A stretch of DNA of 64,000 nt, taken from positions 1-64,000 of the forward strand of contig JACPYM010000031.1 in assembly GCA_016196035.1 (NCBI GenBank), in the 5' to 3' direction. The translations under genes and the position numbers were made by a program. A model generated the notes under the pieces. It was not told where the DNA came from and did not search any database. It worked only from the letters and a program-made list of their open reading frames with translations. Below, in pieces: positions 1 to 9,944 of the stretch. Every line of letters begins with the position of its first letter. Positions within the stretch are counted from its first letter, which is position 1. Origin of the DNA: Acidobacteriota bacterium (GTDB lineage Bacteria > Acidobacteriota > Blastocatellia > RBC074).

Positions 1-141
1 GCTGCGAAACGCAATCTTCGGATTGTGCTTGGCCAGCGTCTTGGTGATCGCCGCCGTCAGCGTCGTCTTGCCGTGATCCACGTGGCCGATCGTCCCCACG
101 TTCACGTGCGGTTTACTGCGGTCGAATTTCTCTTTCGCCAT
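1..141 (-). CDS. tuf: Elongation factor Tu, N-terminal fragment (gene runs off left edge)
   Basis: The first 47 codons of EF-Tu are present; the gene continues beyond base 1. The GTPase delivers aminoacyl-tRNA to the ribosome in the cytoplasm. The start ATG is at 139-141 and the translation begins [20 protein letters not shown], followed by the G1/P-loop [10 protein letters not shown] and the start of switch I, which is diagnostic for EF-Tu/bacterial translational GTPases. It lies 49 bp downstream of four tRNA genes on the same strand (Thr-Tyr-Gly-Thr), the order found upstream of tufB in E. coli, so it is very probably cotranscribed with them. Only the truncation by the window edge is unusual. 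Confidence 0.97.
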   Translation of the reverse strand, partial: MAKEKFDRSKPHVNVGTIGHVDHGKTTLTAAITKTLAKHNPKIAFRS

Positions 142-190
142 AACGAAATCCTCTTAAAAGTAATCTGTGGATACGCTTTATGAAAGCTGA

Positions 191-263
<73 letters not shown>

Positions 264-273
264 TTAACCTGTT

Positions 274-348
<75 letters not shown>

Positions 349-392
349 TCACTTCGGAATTTCAAAGCTCGCAGCGGAGCCTAACTGCAAAA

Positions 393-477
393 TGCAGGGG
401 GTAGGATTCGAACCTACGTACGGCGTTAGCCGGCCGGGTTTACAGCCCGGTGCCATTAACCACTCGACCACCCCTGC
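393..477 (-). tRNA. tRNA-Tyr (anticodon GTA)
   Basis: Class II tRNA of 85 nt on the minus strand. Acceptor GCAGGGG/CCCCTGC, anticodon stem CCGGG/CCCGG around CTGTAAA (anticodon GTA), a long variable arm (CCGGC...GCCG type) and a T-arm with loop TTCGAAT. The long variable arm is expected for bacterial tRNA-Tyr. CCA is not encoded. Confidence 0.97.
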
Positions 478-491
478 GCAAAGTATTTCAG

Positions 492-564
492 AGCCGGTGA
501 TAGGACTCGAACCTACGACCCTCTGATTACAAATCAGATGCTCTACCAACTGAGCTACACCGGC
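492..564 (-). tRNA. tRNA-Thr (anticodon TGT)
   Basis: Minus-strand cloverleaf with acceptor GCCGGTG, anticodon stem TCTGA/TCAGA around loop TTTGTAA (anticodon TGT), T-loop TTCGAGT and 3' acceptor CACCGGC. Length is 73 nt with the discriminator; CCA is not encoded. It is the first gene of the tRNA-tuf cluster, so its 5' side is where the operon promoter is expected. Confidence 0.97.
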
Positions 565-611
565 TTGAATTATTGCCTAGCTGTCAAAAGAGCCTCTTCA
601 GCAAAGCGGGG

Positions 612-640
612 ATAATAACGGCGAGGGTTTGGTTTGGCAA
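612..640 (-). promoter_or_regulatory. Putative sigma-70-type promoter of the tRNA-tuf operon
   Basis: On the minus strand a -35-like TTGCCA (635-640) and a -10-like TATTAT (612-617) are separated by 17 bp. The element lies about 48 bp upstream of the first tRNA in the cluster, between it and the end of nrdR. Position and spacing fit a stable-RNA operon promoter. The call is by pattern only. Confidence 0.5.
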
Positions 641-679
641 GCCGCTCTGACAATTTTCCTAGTCACGTTTCGATTTCGC

Positions 680-1138
680 TCACTTACGGGCACGAATCAG
701 CCCTTTCAACTCGTCCATAAACTCCGACACATCCTGAAACTCAAGATAGACCGACGCGAAACGCACATACGCCACCTTATCTAGCTCCTTCAGCTTGCGC
801 ATGATCATCTCGCCAATCTTGGAGGTCGCGCGCTCGCGTTCCGTCGAATTCTGGACGTAGGTTTCAATCGCGTCCACAATCGCTTCCAGCTTCGCCGTCG
901 GCACGGGCCGTTTCTCGCAGGCGCGCAACAGTCCGGCCATCACTTTGTCACGACTGAACGGTTCACGCCGCTCGTCTTTTTTGACGACCATATACGGGAT
1001 TTCGTCAATGCGTTCGTAGCTGGTGAAGCGCCGCTCGCACTTCAAGCATTCGCGGCGCCGGCGAATGACATCGCCCTCGCGCGATTCGCGCGAATCCACA
1101 ACCTTATCTTCCAGGTGACCACAGAAGGGACATTTCAT
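680..1138 (-). CDS. nrdR: Transcriptional repressor NrdR
   Basis: NrdR is a nucleotide-sensing repressor of ribonucleotide reductase genes. The 152-residue product has the family length. It starts [18 protein letters not shown] and shows the N-terminal zinc ribbon with two Cys pairs (CPFC near residue 3 and CLKC near residue 31, within an arginine-rich segment), followed by the ATP-cone domain ([16 protein letters not shown] onward). The C-terminal segment [15 protein letters not shown] is typical of the family. Its start codon overlaps the stop of the upstream gene by four bases (ATGA), so the two genes are probably translationally coupled. No ribonucleotide reductase gene is in the window, so its targets lie elsewhere. 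Confidence 0.97.
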   Translation of the reverse strand: MKCPFCGHLEDKVVDSRESREGDVIRRRRECLKCERRFTSYERIDEIPYMVVKKDERREPFSRDKVMAGLLRACEKRPVPTAKLEAIVDAIETYVQNSTERERATSKIGEMIMRKLKELDKVAYVRFASVYLEFQDVSEFMDELKGLIRARK

Positions 1139-2193
1139 AACTTGTTATCTTGAATTACTGCTTGGGGGGTTGCAGTGGATGCTTGCGCTGTCATTTCTTG
1201 CGCCAGCATCGCGCGCAATTGACTAATGCGGACGCCGTCACGCATTAGATAAAACAGGCCAACCAGCAGCGGGGAACCGAAGGCAATCAGGTGATAAACA
1301 ATCGCGATTGCCGCCGCCAGATTGTGTTCCAGTCCTAAAAATTCAAATCCTTTTGCTGCGGTGGCATGAAATGCGCCTGCCGCGCCGCCTGGCGTTGGCA
1401 CTAACGAACCAATCAGACCAAAGCCCAAGACAAAGATCACTTGCGAAAGCGCGAAGTGTTGTCCGAAGGCATACAGCACCAACCAAGTGCCTGAGGTTAC
1501 CAGCGTCCAGACGCAGCCGGTATAAAACAGGCTCAGTGCCAGCGCGCGCAAACTGACCAACACAGAAAGGCCGTCAGCAAGATGCTTAACGAGATTCAGC
1601 ACAGGTTGGAACCAGCGATAGGTCAAATGCGCTTCCAGCCAGCCAATAATTTGTGGGGCTTTTAAGCGTAATAACGCCAGGGTCGCGATGCCCAAGACCA
1701 GCCCAATCAACAGGAACAACCCAATGCCGCGAATCGCCGCCAGTTGACGCACGCGCTCGCTGTCCGGGGTCGGCAAGGTGAAAAAAAGCAGATTGAAAGC
1801 AAAAAGTGAGACGACTGCCGCCGTGTCATAAATGCGCTCGATCAGGATCGTGGCCAGCGTTGCGCTCGGCTTCAGATTCTCGCGCATACTCAGCACCAAG
1901 GGGCGAATAATTTCGCTGGCGCGTCCGACGACGAAAAGGCTGCCGAAGCCAATCGCGGTTGCGGCCATCGCGTTATCTAATTTGATCGGTGCAATGGGAG
2001 CCAACAGCACCTGCCAGCGCAAACTGCGCGCCAGCATGGTCAGATTGATAACGATGAATCCTAACGCCAAGGGCCAAAGTTTGACGCCACTCAAATACTT
2101 TCCGACCAACGCCCATTCTGAACTCTTCAGAAACCAGTAAGTAAGACCCGCTGCCAGCAGGATCACGACGAACGCGCGTAACTTCTTAGCCAC
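1135..2193 (-). CDS. YbhN/UPF0104-family membrane protein (lysylphosphatidylglycerol synthase TM-like)
   Basis: A polytopic inner-membrane protein with about eight hydrophobic segments and the glycine-rich segment [20 protein letters not shown] characteristic of the UPF0104/flippase-like family (related to the transmembrane half of MprF). Family members are proposed lipid flippases; the substrate here is unknown. The start chosen is GTG at 2193, which gives [16 protein letters not shown] as an N-terminal membrane segment and has AAGGGGGAAA just upstream. An ATG at 2271 would add 26 residues that do not look membrane-associated. The gene ends in a four-base overlap with nrdR. Function is inferred from family features only. 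Confidence 0.85.
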   Translation of the reverse strand: MAKKLRAFVVILLAAGLTYWFLKSSEWALVGKYLSGVKLWPLALGFIVINLTMLARSLRWQVLLAPIAPIKLDNAMAATAIGFGSLFVVGRASEIIRPLVLSMRENLKPSATLATILIERIYDTAAVVSLFAFNLLFFTLPTPDSERVRQLAAIRGIGLFLLIGLVLGIATLALLRLKAPQIIGWLEAHLTYRWFQPVLNLVKHLADGLSVLVSLRALALSLFYTGCVWTLVTSGTWLVLYAFGQHFALSQVIFVLGFGLIGSLVPTPGGAAGAFHATAAKGFEFLGLEHNLAAAIAIVYHLIAFGSPLLVGLFYLMRDGVRISQLRAMLAQEMTAQASTATPQAVIQDNKL

Positions 2194-2300
2194 TTTCCCC
2201 CTTGCTAAAGCACCTTGCCACAAGATGTTGTATCTGCCCCGCACACTACGACAAAATCCGCGATGGCGCAAGATTCGTTGCCGCGCCAGCGGTGCCCAAC

Positions 2301-2330
2301 AAAAAGGGCAAGCCCTGGCTTGCCCTTTTG
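2301..2330 (-). terminator. Intrinsic terminator downstream of dnaJ
   Basis: A near-perfect hairpin with AAAAGGGCAAGCC (2302-2314) pairing with GGCTTGCCCTTTT (2317-2329) lies 25 bp past the dnaJ stop on the minus strand and is followed in that direction by a run of T. This is the classic rho-independent arrangement. Confidence 0.85.
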
Positions 2331-2354
2331 CGGTCAGTTTGTTTGCAACCTGAG

Positions 2355-3467
2355 TTAGCCAAAGATGTCTTTGACTTTACTGCTGAAACTCTTGCTTTGC
2401 TCTTTCTGCTTTTCTTCAAGCTGCGCGAACTGCTCCAGCAGGCGGCGCTGCTCACGCGAGAGCCGCGTCGGCGTCACAATGCTGGTGACGACAAACAGGT
2501 CGCCGCGTCCAGGCCCTTGCAGCGAGACAATCCCCTTGCCTTTGATGCGGAAGATCGAGCCGGTTTGCGTGCCTTCGGGAATCGAGAGGGCCTCTTCGCC
2601 ATCCAGTGTCGGCACCGTGATTTCCGCCCCCAGCGCGGCTTGGGCAAAGGTGATCGGCACGTTGACGTAAAGATTGTTGCCCTGGCGCTCAAAGATTTCG
2701 TGCTCTTTGACGTTGACGACGACGTAAAGATCGCCGTGCCCGCCGCCATTCATACCCGCTTCGCCTTCGCCGGCAATGCGCAAACGCGCGCCGGTCTCGA
2801 CGCCCGCCGGAATTTTGATCTCGATGACCTGCTCGCGATTGACGCGGCCCTGCCCGTGGCAGGTTTTACATTGATTGACGATGACGCGGCCCGTGCCACG
2901 GCATTGGTGACAGGTGCGGCTAACCGAGAAGAAACCCTGTTGGAAGCGCACCTGGCCGACACCTGCACAGACATTGCAAACCTGCGCGGACGTGCCGGGG
3001 GCGGCGCCGGTGCCTTTACACGGTTCGCAGCTTTCCAGGCGCGGGATATTGATCTGCGTTTTGTAGCCCGCCGCCGCCTGTTCGAGAGTGATTTCCAGAT
3101 CGAAGCGCAGGTCGGAGCCGCGTTGCGATCCGCCGCGCCGTTGACTGCGTCCGCCAAACAGATCGCCAAAAATGTCGCCTAGAATGTCCTCGAAACCACC
3201 AAAATCGCCCGGCGGCCAACCGCCATCCGAGGCAGCAGAAGTACCCACGCCCGCATGGCCAAAGCGGTCATAACGCGAACGGCTTTCGGTATTGGAAAGC
3301 ACGCCGTAGGCTTCGGCAGCTTCTTTGAATTTCTCTTCCGCTTCCTTGTTCCCCGGATTGCGGTCAGGGTGGTATTGCAACGCCAATTTGCGATAAGAGC
3401 TTTTGAGTTCCTGATCGTTGGCCGTGCGACCGACCCCCAACACCTCGTAATAATCCCGTTTACTCAC
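2355..3467 (-). CDS. dnaJ: Chaperone DnaJ
   Basis: Type I Hsp40 co-chaperone that stimulates DnaK ATPase. The J domain shows [10 protein letters not shown] and the HPD motif in [13 protein letters not shown]. It is followed by a G/F-rich linker ([20 protein letters not shown]) and four zinc-binding CxxCxGxG repeats ([32 protein letters not shown]), then the C-terminal substrate-binding domain. The length of 370 residues is normal. A GTG start at 3465-3467 is preferred because GAGGTGA lies six bases upstream; the longer ATG start at 3482 lies before that Shine-Dalgarno. A strong promoter lies upstream and a terminator follows. The gene is close to hrcA but the two have separate promoters; grpE and dnaK are not here. 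Confidence 0.97.
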   Translation of the reverse strand: MSKRDYYEVLGVGRTANDQELKSSYRKLALQYHPDRNPGNKEAEEKFKEAAEAYGVLSNTESRSRYDRFGHAGVGTSAASDGGWPPGDFGGFEDILGDIFGDLFGGRSQRRGGSQRGSDLRFDLEITLEQAAAGYKTQINIPRLESCEPCKGTGAAPGTSAQVCNVCAGVGQVRFQQGFFSVSRTCHQCRGTGRVIVNQCKTCHGQGRVNREQVIEIKIPAGVETGARLRIAGEGEAGMNGGGHGDLYVVVNVKEHEIFERQGNNLYVNVPITFAQAALGAEITVPTLDGEEALSIPEGTQTGSIFRIKGKGIVSLQGPGRGDLFVVTSIVTPTRLSREQRRLLEQFAQLEEKQKEQSKSFSSKVKDIFG

Positions 3468-3571
3468 CGAATCACCTCGCAATTAAGAAATGAAAGTTGT
3501 CATTCGTAGCTCAACTCTTGGCTTGTGGAAAACAAACGCAGTGACTGCCATCAAGCAAAAATAAGACGCGG

Positions 3572-3600
3572 ATTATAGGCACCGCCCCATGACTTTACAA
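3572..3600 (-). promoter_or_regulatory. Putative promoter of dnaJ
   Basis: On the minus strand TTGTAA (3595-3600) and a perfect TATAAT (3572-3577) are separated by exactly 17 bp, about 105 bp upstream of the dnaJ start. The segment 3483-3696 otherwise holds no gene. No CIRCE operator of consensus form was seen next to it. Confidence 0.7.
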
Positions 3601-3696
3601 GATGGCACTCAAGTTTTGTTAGCAATGAGAGCTTAAAGGATGTTCAGGTGGTGGAAATTGTAGCAGGTCAAGCTGGTTGAATGGTCTAGAACAAAC

Positions 3697-4773
3697 TTAG
3701 GCGGCAATGGAATGGTCTTCGGCCAAAGCTTGCTCCAGCAAACGTGCTACATAATTAACTACGCTAATCATCCGTGCGTACTCCATCCGTACCGGGCCTA
3801 CCACGCCCAGACTTCCTTTCACCTGATCACCGAAACCGTAGTACGAAGTGATGACCGCACAACCGCGCAGACTGGGAAGGCTGTTTTCAGCGCCAATGCG
3901 GACGCTGACGGGTTGGGGAATGCTCGGTGCAACACACTCGTTGAGAATTTTGATGAGCCTGTTTTTCTCCTCAAACACTCTCAAAAGTTCGCGAATTTTC
4001 TCTTTGTCGGTAAAATCGGGCTTCGTGACCATATTGGCCGCCCCTTCGACAAAGATTTCCGGCGCCTCTGCTTCGGTTTCGCGCAAACCGCGCTCACAGA
4101 GCAGAATGGCTTTTTGTAAAAGACAGTCGTAAAGGTCTTTTTCTTCCGAAAGCCGCCGCAGCAATTCATTGCGAATCGCCAGCAGCGTCATGCCGCAAAA
4201 ATTTTCGTTCAGATAGCGCGCCGTCGAATTCAAATCGTCCTGCGAAAAGTCCTCATCAATCCTTACGACACGATCTTGAACCAGCCCCGCGCGCGTTACG
4301 GTAATGACGAGAATCCGTTTTTCCGTAAGGCGGACGAAATCAATGTGCTTGATAATGTCCTGGGTGAGCGTCGGCAAGACCACGATTCCAACGCCATCTG
4401 AGAAGTAGGAGAGCAAATGCGAAGCGCGCGACATGAGATGATCCGCACTCACCCAACCTCCCCCGAATAAGCCATGGTGCATAGTTGCTTCATCGGTATC
4501 CGAAAGATGCGTTTCTTCCAGCATCTGATCCACAAAGAACCGGTACCCCTTGTCGCTCGGTACGCGGCCTGCTGAGGTATGCGGCTGTTCAAGGTAACCT
4601 GCTTCTTCCAGGTCGGCGACGGAGTTGCGCACGGTAGCAGGTGAAAGCCCTTGCCGAGTCAGCCTTGAAATTACGCGCGATCCCACCGGCTCGCCCGTGG
4701 CGACATGGGTTTTGATCAGTAGCGCTAATAGCTCGCGGCTACGCTCATCCAGCGTTTCTGTGCTTTTCAGCAT
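3697..4773 (-). CDS. hrcA: Heat-inducible transcription repressor HrcA
   Basis: HrcA represses class I heat-shock genes by binding CIRCE operators and is reactivated by GroEL. The 358-residue protein starts with the winged-helix domain (LDERSRELLALLIKTHVATG, then VGSRVISR and LSPATVRNSVADLEEAGY), contains the family signature QPHTSAGRVPSDKGYR, and continues into the GAF-like domain, ending with GVVGPVRMEYARMISVVNYV. All are typical of the family. It lies upstream of dnaJ on the same strand with 229 bp between the two coding regions. No consensus CIRCE was found here, so its operators are probably near groESL or dnaK-grpE elsewhere. Confidence 0.97.
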   Translation of the reverse strand: MLKSTETLDERSRELLALLIKTHVATGEPVGSRVISRLTRQGLSPATVRNSVADLEEAGYLEQPHTSAGRVPSDKGYRFFVDQMLEETHLSDTDEATMHHGLFGGGWVSADHLMSRASHLLSYFSDGVGIVVLPTLTQDIIKHIDFVRLTEKRILVITVTRAGLVQDRVVRIDEDFSQDDLNSTARYLNENFCGMTLLAIRNELLRRLSEEKDLYDCLLQKAILLCERGLRETEAEAPEIFVEGAANMVTKPDFTDKEKIRELLRVFEEKNRLIKILNECVAPSIPQPVSVRIGAENSLPSLRGCAVITSYYGFGDQVKGSLGVVGPVRMEYARMISVVNYVARLLEQALAEDHSIAA

Positions 4774-4883
4774 CGTTGACTCAGCTTAAGTAGTAGGGAT
4801 GTAATCCGTCGCGTTTCGCATCAGCTTCAGGGAGTGGTGAAGATCGCTAACGCCCTCTCTCGGTCTGTCTGATTTGCGGGCGC

Positions 4884-4913
4884 AAAGTATCACCGCAGCG
4901 GAAAGCGTGTCAA
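4884..4913 (-). promoter_or_regulatory. Putative promoter of hrcA
   Basis: A consensus -35 TTGACA (4908-4913, minus strand) is followed after 18 bp by TACTTT (4884-4889), or after 17 bp by ATACTT. It lies about 110 bp upstream of the hrcA start within the divergent hrcA/blaI intergenic region (4774-5153), which otherwise holds no convincing gene. Confidence 0.5.
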
Positions 4914-5039
4914 GCTGAGCTTTTCGCCTCGTGTTTGCATCGCCGCGCACCGCCGCCTGGCTTCCAAACCGCTTGAGCTGGAACAAGGCTTTTGATTTAA
5001 CCGTAGTGATCACCGGTCTTTCGGCTAAAGTTTTTACTG

Positions 5040-5106
5040 ACTACTAATTTTTTAATTGACAGCATGTAGGGGCCGGGCGTAGGCTTGCCACGAATTCTTT
5101 AGTAGT
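5040..5106 (+). promoter_or_regulatory. Putative blaI promoter flanked by BlaI-type operator half-sites
   Basis: A perfect TTGACA (5056-5061) precedes a weak -10 (TAGGCT, 5080-5085, 18 bp spacing). The inverted octamers ACTACTAA (5040-5047) and TTAGTAGT (5099-5106) flank it. BlaI/MecI repressors bind dyads built on TACTAC/GTAGTA, and the octamers contain ACTA/TAGT cores of that kind. Autoregulation of the downstream repressor is therefore plausible. The half-sites are further apart than in the staphylococcal operator, so the call is tentative. Confidence 0.4.
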
Positions 5107-5153
5107 TCAATTCGCGGCTTACAAACTAGGCCAGCAAAAGGAGGTGACTCACT

Positions 5154-5528
<375 letters not shown>

Positions 5529-5604
5529 CCAAACCATTCAACCATTCAACCAGAAGTTGTTCAAGCAGGGCCTCAACCTTAATTAGGTTTGACAGGAGGA
5601 CTAA

Positions 5605-8316
5605 ATGAATTCAGTGCTTGAAACCCTTGATCCGCTGGCGCGGCTGGCCGTGCAAGCTTTGCTGAATAGTTTGTGGCAAGGCTTGTTGATTGCAGCGCTG
5701 GTCTGGGTGTTGTTGCACGTACTGGGCCGCGTGAGTGCGACGACGCGCCATGCCTTGTGGCTGATCAGTCTCTTGACGATTAGTTTGCTGCCGTTGGCCG
5801 GAATGTTCTGGGCGTACCCGCGCGCGACCAACTTGCCAAAGCCGGAACCGGAGTCAGGCAGACTGACAGTGACGGCGACTGCCCCGATAGCCAGACCGCC
5901 GCAAGTGTTGCCTTTGTCTTCAACCGCAATGCCGTTTCGCAACTCGTCTGTGTCGTTGCCAGCGCAATTGCCCAAAGAATTTGCCGGTGAACCGTTGAGC
6001 TTCAGCGTGACGGCCAGTGCCCCCGTCACCGCCGCGCCTGCCTTGACGCCCGTTGCCGCAACGAAGCCGGGCGTCAGTGGCTGGATAGCCCGATTGAACC
6101 GGCGTTTCTCGAATTGGTTGGCAGACTGGTTCAACGGGCGCACGCCGTTGTGGTTGGCGGCCCTGTGGCTGATGGCGAGTGCGTTGCTGGGCGGGCGCAT
6201 TGCGCGCAGTTATGTGTTTCTTTTCCGCTTGCGCCGCCGGTTGGAACCTGTGTCCGAGGCACTGGCGCAGCGTAAAGATTATTTGGCGGCGCGGTTTGGC
6301 ATTGGGCGCGCGGTCGGTTTGTGCAGTGCCGCAAGCGTCAAGATGCCGCTGACGATTGGCTGGTTACGGCCCCTGATCGTGCTGCCGTCCGATTTGCCGG
6401 AGAGTTTATCGAGTGTCGAGTGCGACAGCGTGATCGCCCACGAATTGGCGCACATCAAGCGGTTGGATTACGTGACGAATTTTGCGCAACGGCTGATCCA
6501 GGCCGCGCTGTTCTTCCACCCGGCGGTCTGGTTCATCAATAAGCAGTTGGTGATCGAGCGCGAATTGGCCTGTGACGATTGGGCCGTCAAGCTCACCGGC
6601 GAACCGCGCCGTTACGCAAGTTGTTTGACGAAATTGGTCGAGTTGTTAAGCGAAAGCAAACCGCTGGCTGCGGCCACGGGAATTCTGTTTGGAAAACACA
6701 TCATCTCAAGGAGGGTAGAAATGATTCTCAATCGTGACCGCAATGCGACGACTTCGGTGTCGAAGCCCGCGTTAGCCTACGCCATCGGACTGGCGTTCCT
6801 GTTCGTTTTTGCGTGTAGCGCGCTCTCGCCGGTGATCGCCGTGCCGCTGGGCCAGAAGCCCGCGAAGAAAGCGCCGGAGGTCAAACCGGCCAAACCCGCG
6901 CCTACCGCGCCGCGTGCCGAAGCCACAACGATTTTGCCCGGCGATATTTTGGATGAGCTGCCCGTGCCCGCACGGATCGAATTTGATGGCCCTGATGGAG
7001 CGGCTATCGTGATTCCCGCGTTGCCGCCCCTGCCCGCGTTCGCCGAATTGCCGGAGTGGGCTGTGGATGCGCCAGTTGCCTTGCAAGATGGCCCGCGCGT
7101 TGCACCAGCCGCGCCGCTTGCGCCGCTTCCTCCTGAAGCTCCGCTCGCGCCATTGGCCTGGGCCGATGCGTTGGGAACTACCATTCCTGCACAAGCCTAT
7201 GCGCCTGCTACGCCAATGGCATTGGCTGGGACCATTCCCTGGGGACAAAACGCTACGGCACAGAGCAAGACGCCCGCGATTCCCGAAGCAGAATTGCTGA
7301 GCCTGCTCACCGACATCGTCAAAAAAGACAGCGACGAGAATGTGCGCCGCGAAGCCCTCCAAGGCATTTACCGCATGCACAACAGCGATGCCGCGATCAA
7401 TTCGCTGATTTCGTTGTATGACAGCATCAGCGATGTCAAAACCAAGAGCGAAATTCTCAATTACCTGATGCGCCGCACCGGCGACAACAGCAAAGCCATC
7501 GCCAAGCTCGTCCAAATCGCCAAGAGTGAGAAGGACGAAAACCTGATGCGCGCCGCGCTGAATCAACTGGCTTATGTCAAAGGCGACGAAGGGGCGGATC
7601 ATCTGATTGCGATTTACGACGGGATGCAAGACCCGAAACTGAAACAACGCGTGATTCGCGCGCTGGCTTACAACAAGAGCAAAAAGGCTGTGGACAAGCT
7701 GATGGCTATCGCCAAGAACGACAGCGATCCGACGGTGCGCACGGCGGCGATCCGCAGCCTTTACGAAATTGACAATCGCCTCTATCTCAATTTCGCCGAA
7801 GGCACGCGCCAGAGCCTGCTGACCGAGCCGAAAGTGCTCACTATTCCGCGCGTCAACCTCGAGCGGATGAATGAGCAAATGCTCGAATTGAAAGACCACA
7901 TGCGCTTCGATTTCGAGGGCAAGAAGTTCGAGTTGAACAAAGAGCAACTCAATGACGCCATGAAAAGGGCGAACGAAGCAATGGAACGGGCGCGCGATTT
8001 GAACGGCAAGCTGCATTTTGAATTCGATGGGAAGGCCTTTGAATTGAACAAAGAGCAATTGCTGGAATTCCAAAACCGCGCGCGCGCAGCACAGGAACGC
8101 GCCACCGAACAAATGCGCGAGTTGCAAGAACGGTTGCGCGACGAATGGCGCGAGGGCGAACCCCGCGTTTACCGGGTGACGCCGGAAGCCCGGCCACCGC
8201 GCAAGGAAGAACGCGACCAGCAGCGCGAAGAGCGCAAGTCGAACCAGGAGCCAAAGCCTGCCAGTAAACCCGCCACAACGCCCAAACCGGCGAGTTACAA
8301 CGCCGCGCGCATCTGA
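5605..8316 (+). CDS. M56 (BlaR1-like) metallopeptidase with HEAT repeats
   Basis: A 903-residue membrane protein. N-terminal hydrophobic helices (residues about 10-65 and 175-205) precede the zinc-protease motif HELAH (about 279-283) followed by the conserved downstream glutamate region ERELACDDWAV. A further transmembrane segment (LAYAIGLAFLFVFACSALS) is followed by a long Pro/Ala-rich linker, then HEAT-type helical repeats (about 560-730) and a charged C-terminal coiled region in which a segment containing FELNKEQL occurs twice. In BlaR1 the extracytoplasmic C-terminus is a penicillin-binding sensor; here HEAT repeats replace it. The start ATG has GGAGG upstream. It presumably cleaves the BlaI protein encoded just before it. 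Confidence 0.88.
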   Translation: MNSVLETLDPLARLAVQALLNSLWQGLLIAALVWVLLHVLGRVSATTRHALWLISLLTISLLPLAGMFWAYPRATNLPKPEPESGRLTVTATAPIARPPQVLPLSSTAMPFRNSSVSLPAQLPKEFAGEPLSFSVTASAPVTAAPALTPVAATKPGVSGWIARLNRRFSNWLADWFNGRTPLWLAALWLMASALLGGRIARSYVFLFRLRRRLEPVSEALAQRKDYLAARFGIGRAVGLCSAASVKMPLTIGWLRPLIVLPSDLPESLSSVECDSVIAHELAHIKRLDYVTNFAQRLIQAALFFHPAVWFINKQLVIERELACDDWAVKLTGEPRRYASCLTKLVELLSESKPLAAATGILFGKHIISRRVEMILNRDRNATTSVSKPALAYAIGLAFLFVFACSALSPVIAVPLGQKPAKKAPEVKPAKPAPTAPRAEATTILPGDILDELPVPARIEFDGPDGAAIVIPALPPLPAFAELPEWAVDAPVALQDGPRVAPAAPLAPLPPEAPLAPLAWADALGTTIPAQAYAPATPMALAGTIPWGQNATAQSKTPAIPEAELLSLLTDIVKKDSDENVRREALQGIYRMHNSDAAINSLISLYDSISDVKTKSEILNYLMRRTGDNSKAIAKLVQIAKSEKDENLMRAALNQLAYVKGDEGADHLIAIYDGMQDPKLKQRVIRALAYNKSKKAVDKLMAIAKNDSDPTVRTAAIRSLYEIDNRLYLNFAEGTRQSLLTEPKVLTIPRVNLERMNEQMLELKDHMRFDFEGKKFELNKEQLNDAMKRANEAMERARDLNGKLHFEFDGKAFELNKEQLLEFQNRARAAQERATEQMRELQERLRDEWREGEPRVYRVTPEARPPRKEERDQQREERKSNQEPKPASKPATTPKPASYNAARI

Positions 8317-8341
8317 CGAAACCTGGACGAAGAGGCGGCCA

Positions 8342-8445
8342 CTGGGTACGCGCGGCTGCCCGCGTGCGGACTTGGCAGGCTGCCTCTTGCAAACCAGCGG
8401 TTCCGGCTTGACGGCCGGCACGCGGGCAGCGCTGCGTACCCTGGG
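8342..8445. repeat. Long inverted repeat, family A (variant loop)
   Basis: Arms beginning CTGGGTACGCGCGGCTGCCC (8342-8369) and their imperfect complement (8414-8445) enclose a loop of about 44 bases. It starts 25 bp after the M56 stop. Compared with the other family A copies (14880-15002 and 49017-49140) the core GCTTCCAGCGTGC is replaced by GCTGCCCGCGTGC in both arms, so pairing is preserved. The rest of 8317-8625 shows no gene. Confidence 0.85.
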
Positions 8446-8625
8446 AAACCGCTGAAATACAACACCGTACTCGCACTGGCCGCGACGCTTTTTGAGACCA
8501 AACAGGTGTCGCAGGTTCAGTAACTACCCTTGCTAATCCAGCCGCTGATAGACGCAGCTTGAACGCTGATCTGTGTTTGGTCGGCGTGTATCTGCGGCAC
8601 AGTTTTGAAACGAGAAGGAGTCTTT

Positions 8626-9849
8626 ATGTTGCGTCAACTCACATTCGTTGGCTTGTTGCTGATCTTGTTTGTCGGTCTGTCCACTGCTCAGACCACCGCC
8701 ACGCGCACCTACACGCGCGCCGATTTCGTCAACGTGGATGGCAGCAGTTTGAATGACAAGCTCGACCGCGCCATTCAACAATTCAAAGCCGCACGGCAAG
8801 GCGATTCGTGCTGGGTCGCCTATCATCCGCCGGTGCGCGCCAATGCCAACTATGGCATGCAAAATTGGACATACAGCGACGGCGACGGCATCCGGTTGGA
8901 ACGGCGCGATGATCCGGCGGGCGCGGCGGTCTTTCTGCTGGCTGACTTGAGCACGGGCAAGACCGTTTACACACGCGTCAAAACGCTCAACGTCAACGAG
9001 CCGTACCAGTTTGAAAACCGCCCGGTCTATTGGCTCGGCAATGTTGACGCCGGGCAAAGCCTGGCGCAGTTGGAAACCCTGCTGCGCGCCAATCAAGCCG
9101 ACACCAGCGAAAAGAGCATTGTGCGCAGCATCGTCCGCGCCATCAGTTATCACGATCACCCGCGCGTCGTCGGCTTGCTCGAAGAGGTCGCGCAAAAAGA
9201 GCAGAGCTTTGAATTGCAGCGTTCGGCGATTGCCAGCCTGGGCAGCATCGGCAGCAAAGAGAGCCTGGACGCGCTCGACAAACTGTTTAACAACGCCAGC
9301 CCGGCGCTCAAAAAAGAAATCGTGCGCGCCTATCGTTACGCGGGCGACCGCGCGAATGAAAAACGCGTGCTCGACCGGCTGACCGCGCTCGCCAAATCGA
9401 ATGAGACCGCCGACATTCGCGCCGAAGCCGTGCGCCGCATCGCCAGTTTTCGCGGCGATGCCGTGGCTGACCGCTTGTTTGAAATCTACGACGCGCTCGG
9501 CGATCAGCAACTCAAACGCGAGATCCTCCAGGCGGTTTCCATTGGCGACAGCGTCAACGAACGGGTCATCAAACGCCTGATTACGATTGCCAAAAGCGGC
9601 AGCGACGCCGAATTACAGCGCGCGGCGGTGCGGCGCTTGGGCGGCGAACGCGGCGACGATCAGCTCGACGCCTTGATCGAGATTTACGACAGCGTCGCGG
9701 TGGACGGCGTGCGCGAAGAAGTCATCAATCGCCTGGCACGCAGCAACAACCGCAAAGCCTCCGACAAGTTATTGAAGATCGCCAAAGACGAACCCAATCC
9801 GCGCTTGCGGCAGGCGGCGATTCGGCGCTTGTCGAGCCGCAGCAGTTAG
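8626..9849 (+). CDS. Secreted HEAT-repeat protein
   Basis: A 407-residue protein with a signal peptide (MLRQLTFVGLLLILFVGLST, cut near AQT). After an N-terminal region of about 140 residues with no recognised domain it consists of tandem alpha-helical HEAT/armadillo-like repeats (for example DTSEKSIVRSIVRAISYH and LRQAAIRRLSSR at the end). HEAT repeats bind other proteins. Its repeats resemble those in the upstream M56 protein, so it may be a partner or a duplicated sensor region that works in the periplasm. The start at 8626 is supported by GAAGGAG eight bases upstream; an in-frame ATG at 8605 lies before that site. It ends seven bases before a palindromic element. Confidence 0.85.
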   Translation: MLRQLTFVGLLLILFVGLSTAQTTATRTYTRADFVNVDGSSLNDKLDRAIQQFKAARQGDSCWVAYHPPVRANANYGMQNWTYSDGDGIRLERRDDPAGAAVFLLADLSTGKTVYTRVKTLNVNEPYQFENRPVYWLGNVDAGQSLAQLETLLRANQADTSEKSIVRSIVRAISYHDHPRVVGLLEEVAQKEQSFELQRSAIASLGSIGSKESLDALDKLFNNASPALKKEIVRAYRYAGDRANEKRVLDRLTALAKSNETADIRAEAVRRIASFRGDAVADRLFEIYDALGDQQLKREILQAVSIGDSVNERVIKRLITIAKSGSDAELQRAAVRRLGGERGDDQLDALIEIYDSVAVDGVREEVINRLARSNNRKASDKLLKIAKDEPNPRLRQAAIRRLSSRSS

Positions 9850-9855
9850 AGAATA

Positions 9856-9944
9856 CGGTACCGCGCGCGTCAGCAAGCGGGGCTGCGGGTTGTCAAGCCA
9901 TTGATCGTTACCCGCTGTGCCGCTTGCTGACGCGCGTGGTACCG
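9856..9944. repeat. Long inverted repeat, family B
   Basis: Left arm GGTACCGCGCGCGTCAGCAA... (9856-9880) pairs with its complement at 9920-9944 with one mismatch over 25 bp, around a 39-base loop. It starts seven bases after the HEAT-protein stop. Related copies lie at 22368-22462 and 54795-54886; the loops differ between copies. Confidence 0.9.

Noticed and set aside
3601-3640. Possible CIRCE operator upstream of dnaJ
   Set aside because: GAGTGCC and a TTAAGCTCTC-like half are present on the minus strand, but the spacing is about 16 bases and not nine, and the halves do not match the consensus.
4786-5013. Frame of 75 codons between hrcA and blaI
   Set aside because: No family resemblance and no ribosome-binding site, and it covers the putative hrcA promoter; regarded as chance.
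6772-8421. Minus-strand frame of 549 codons opposite the M56 peptidase gene
   Set aside because: The plus strand encodes HEAT repeats in this interval. The antisense frame has no recognisable domain or ribosome-binding site.
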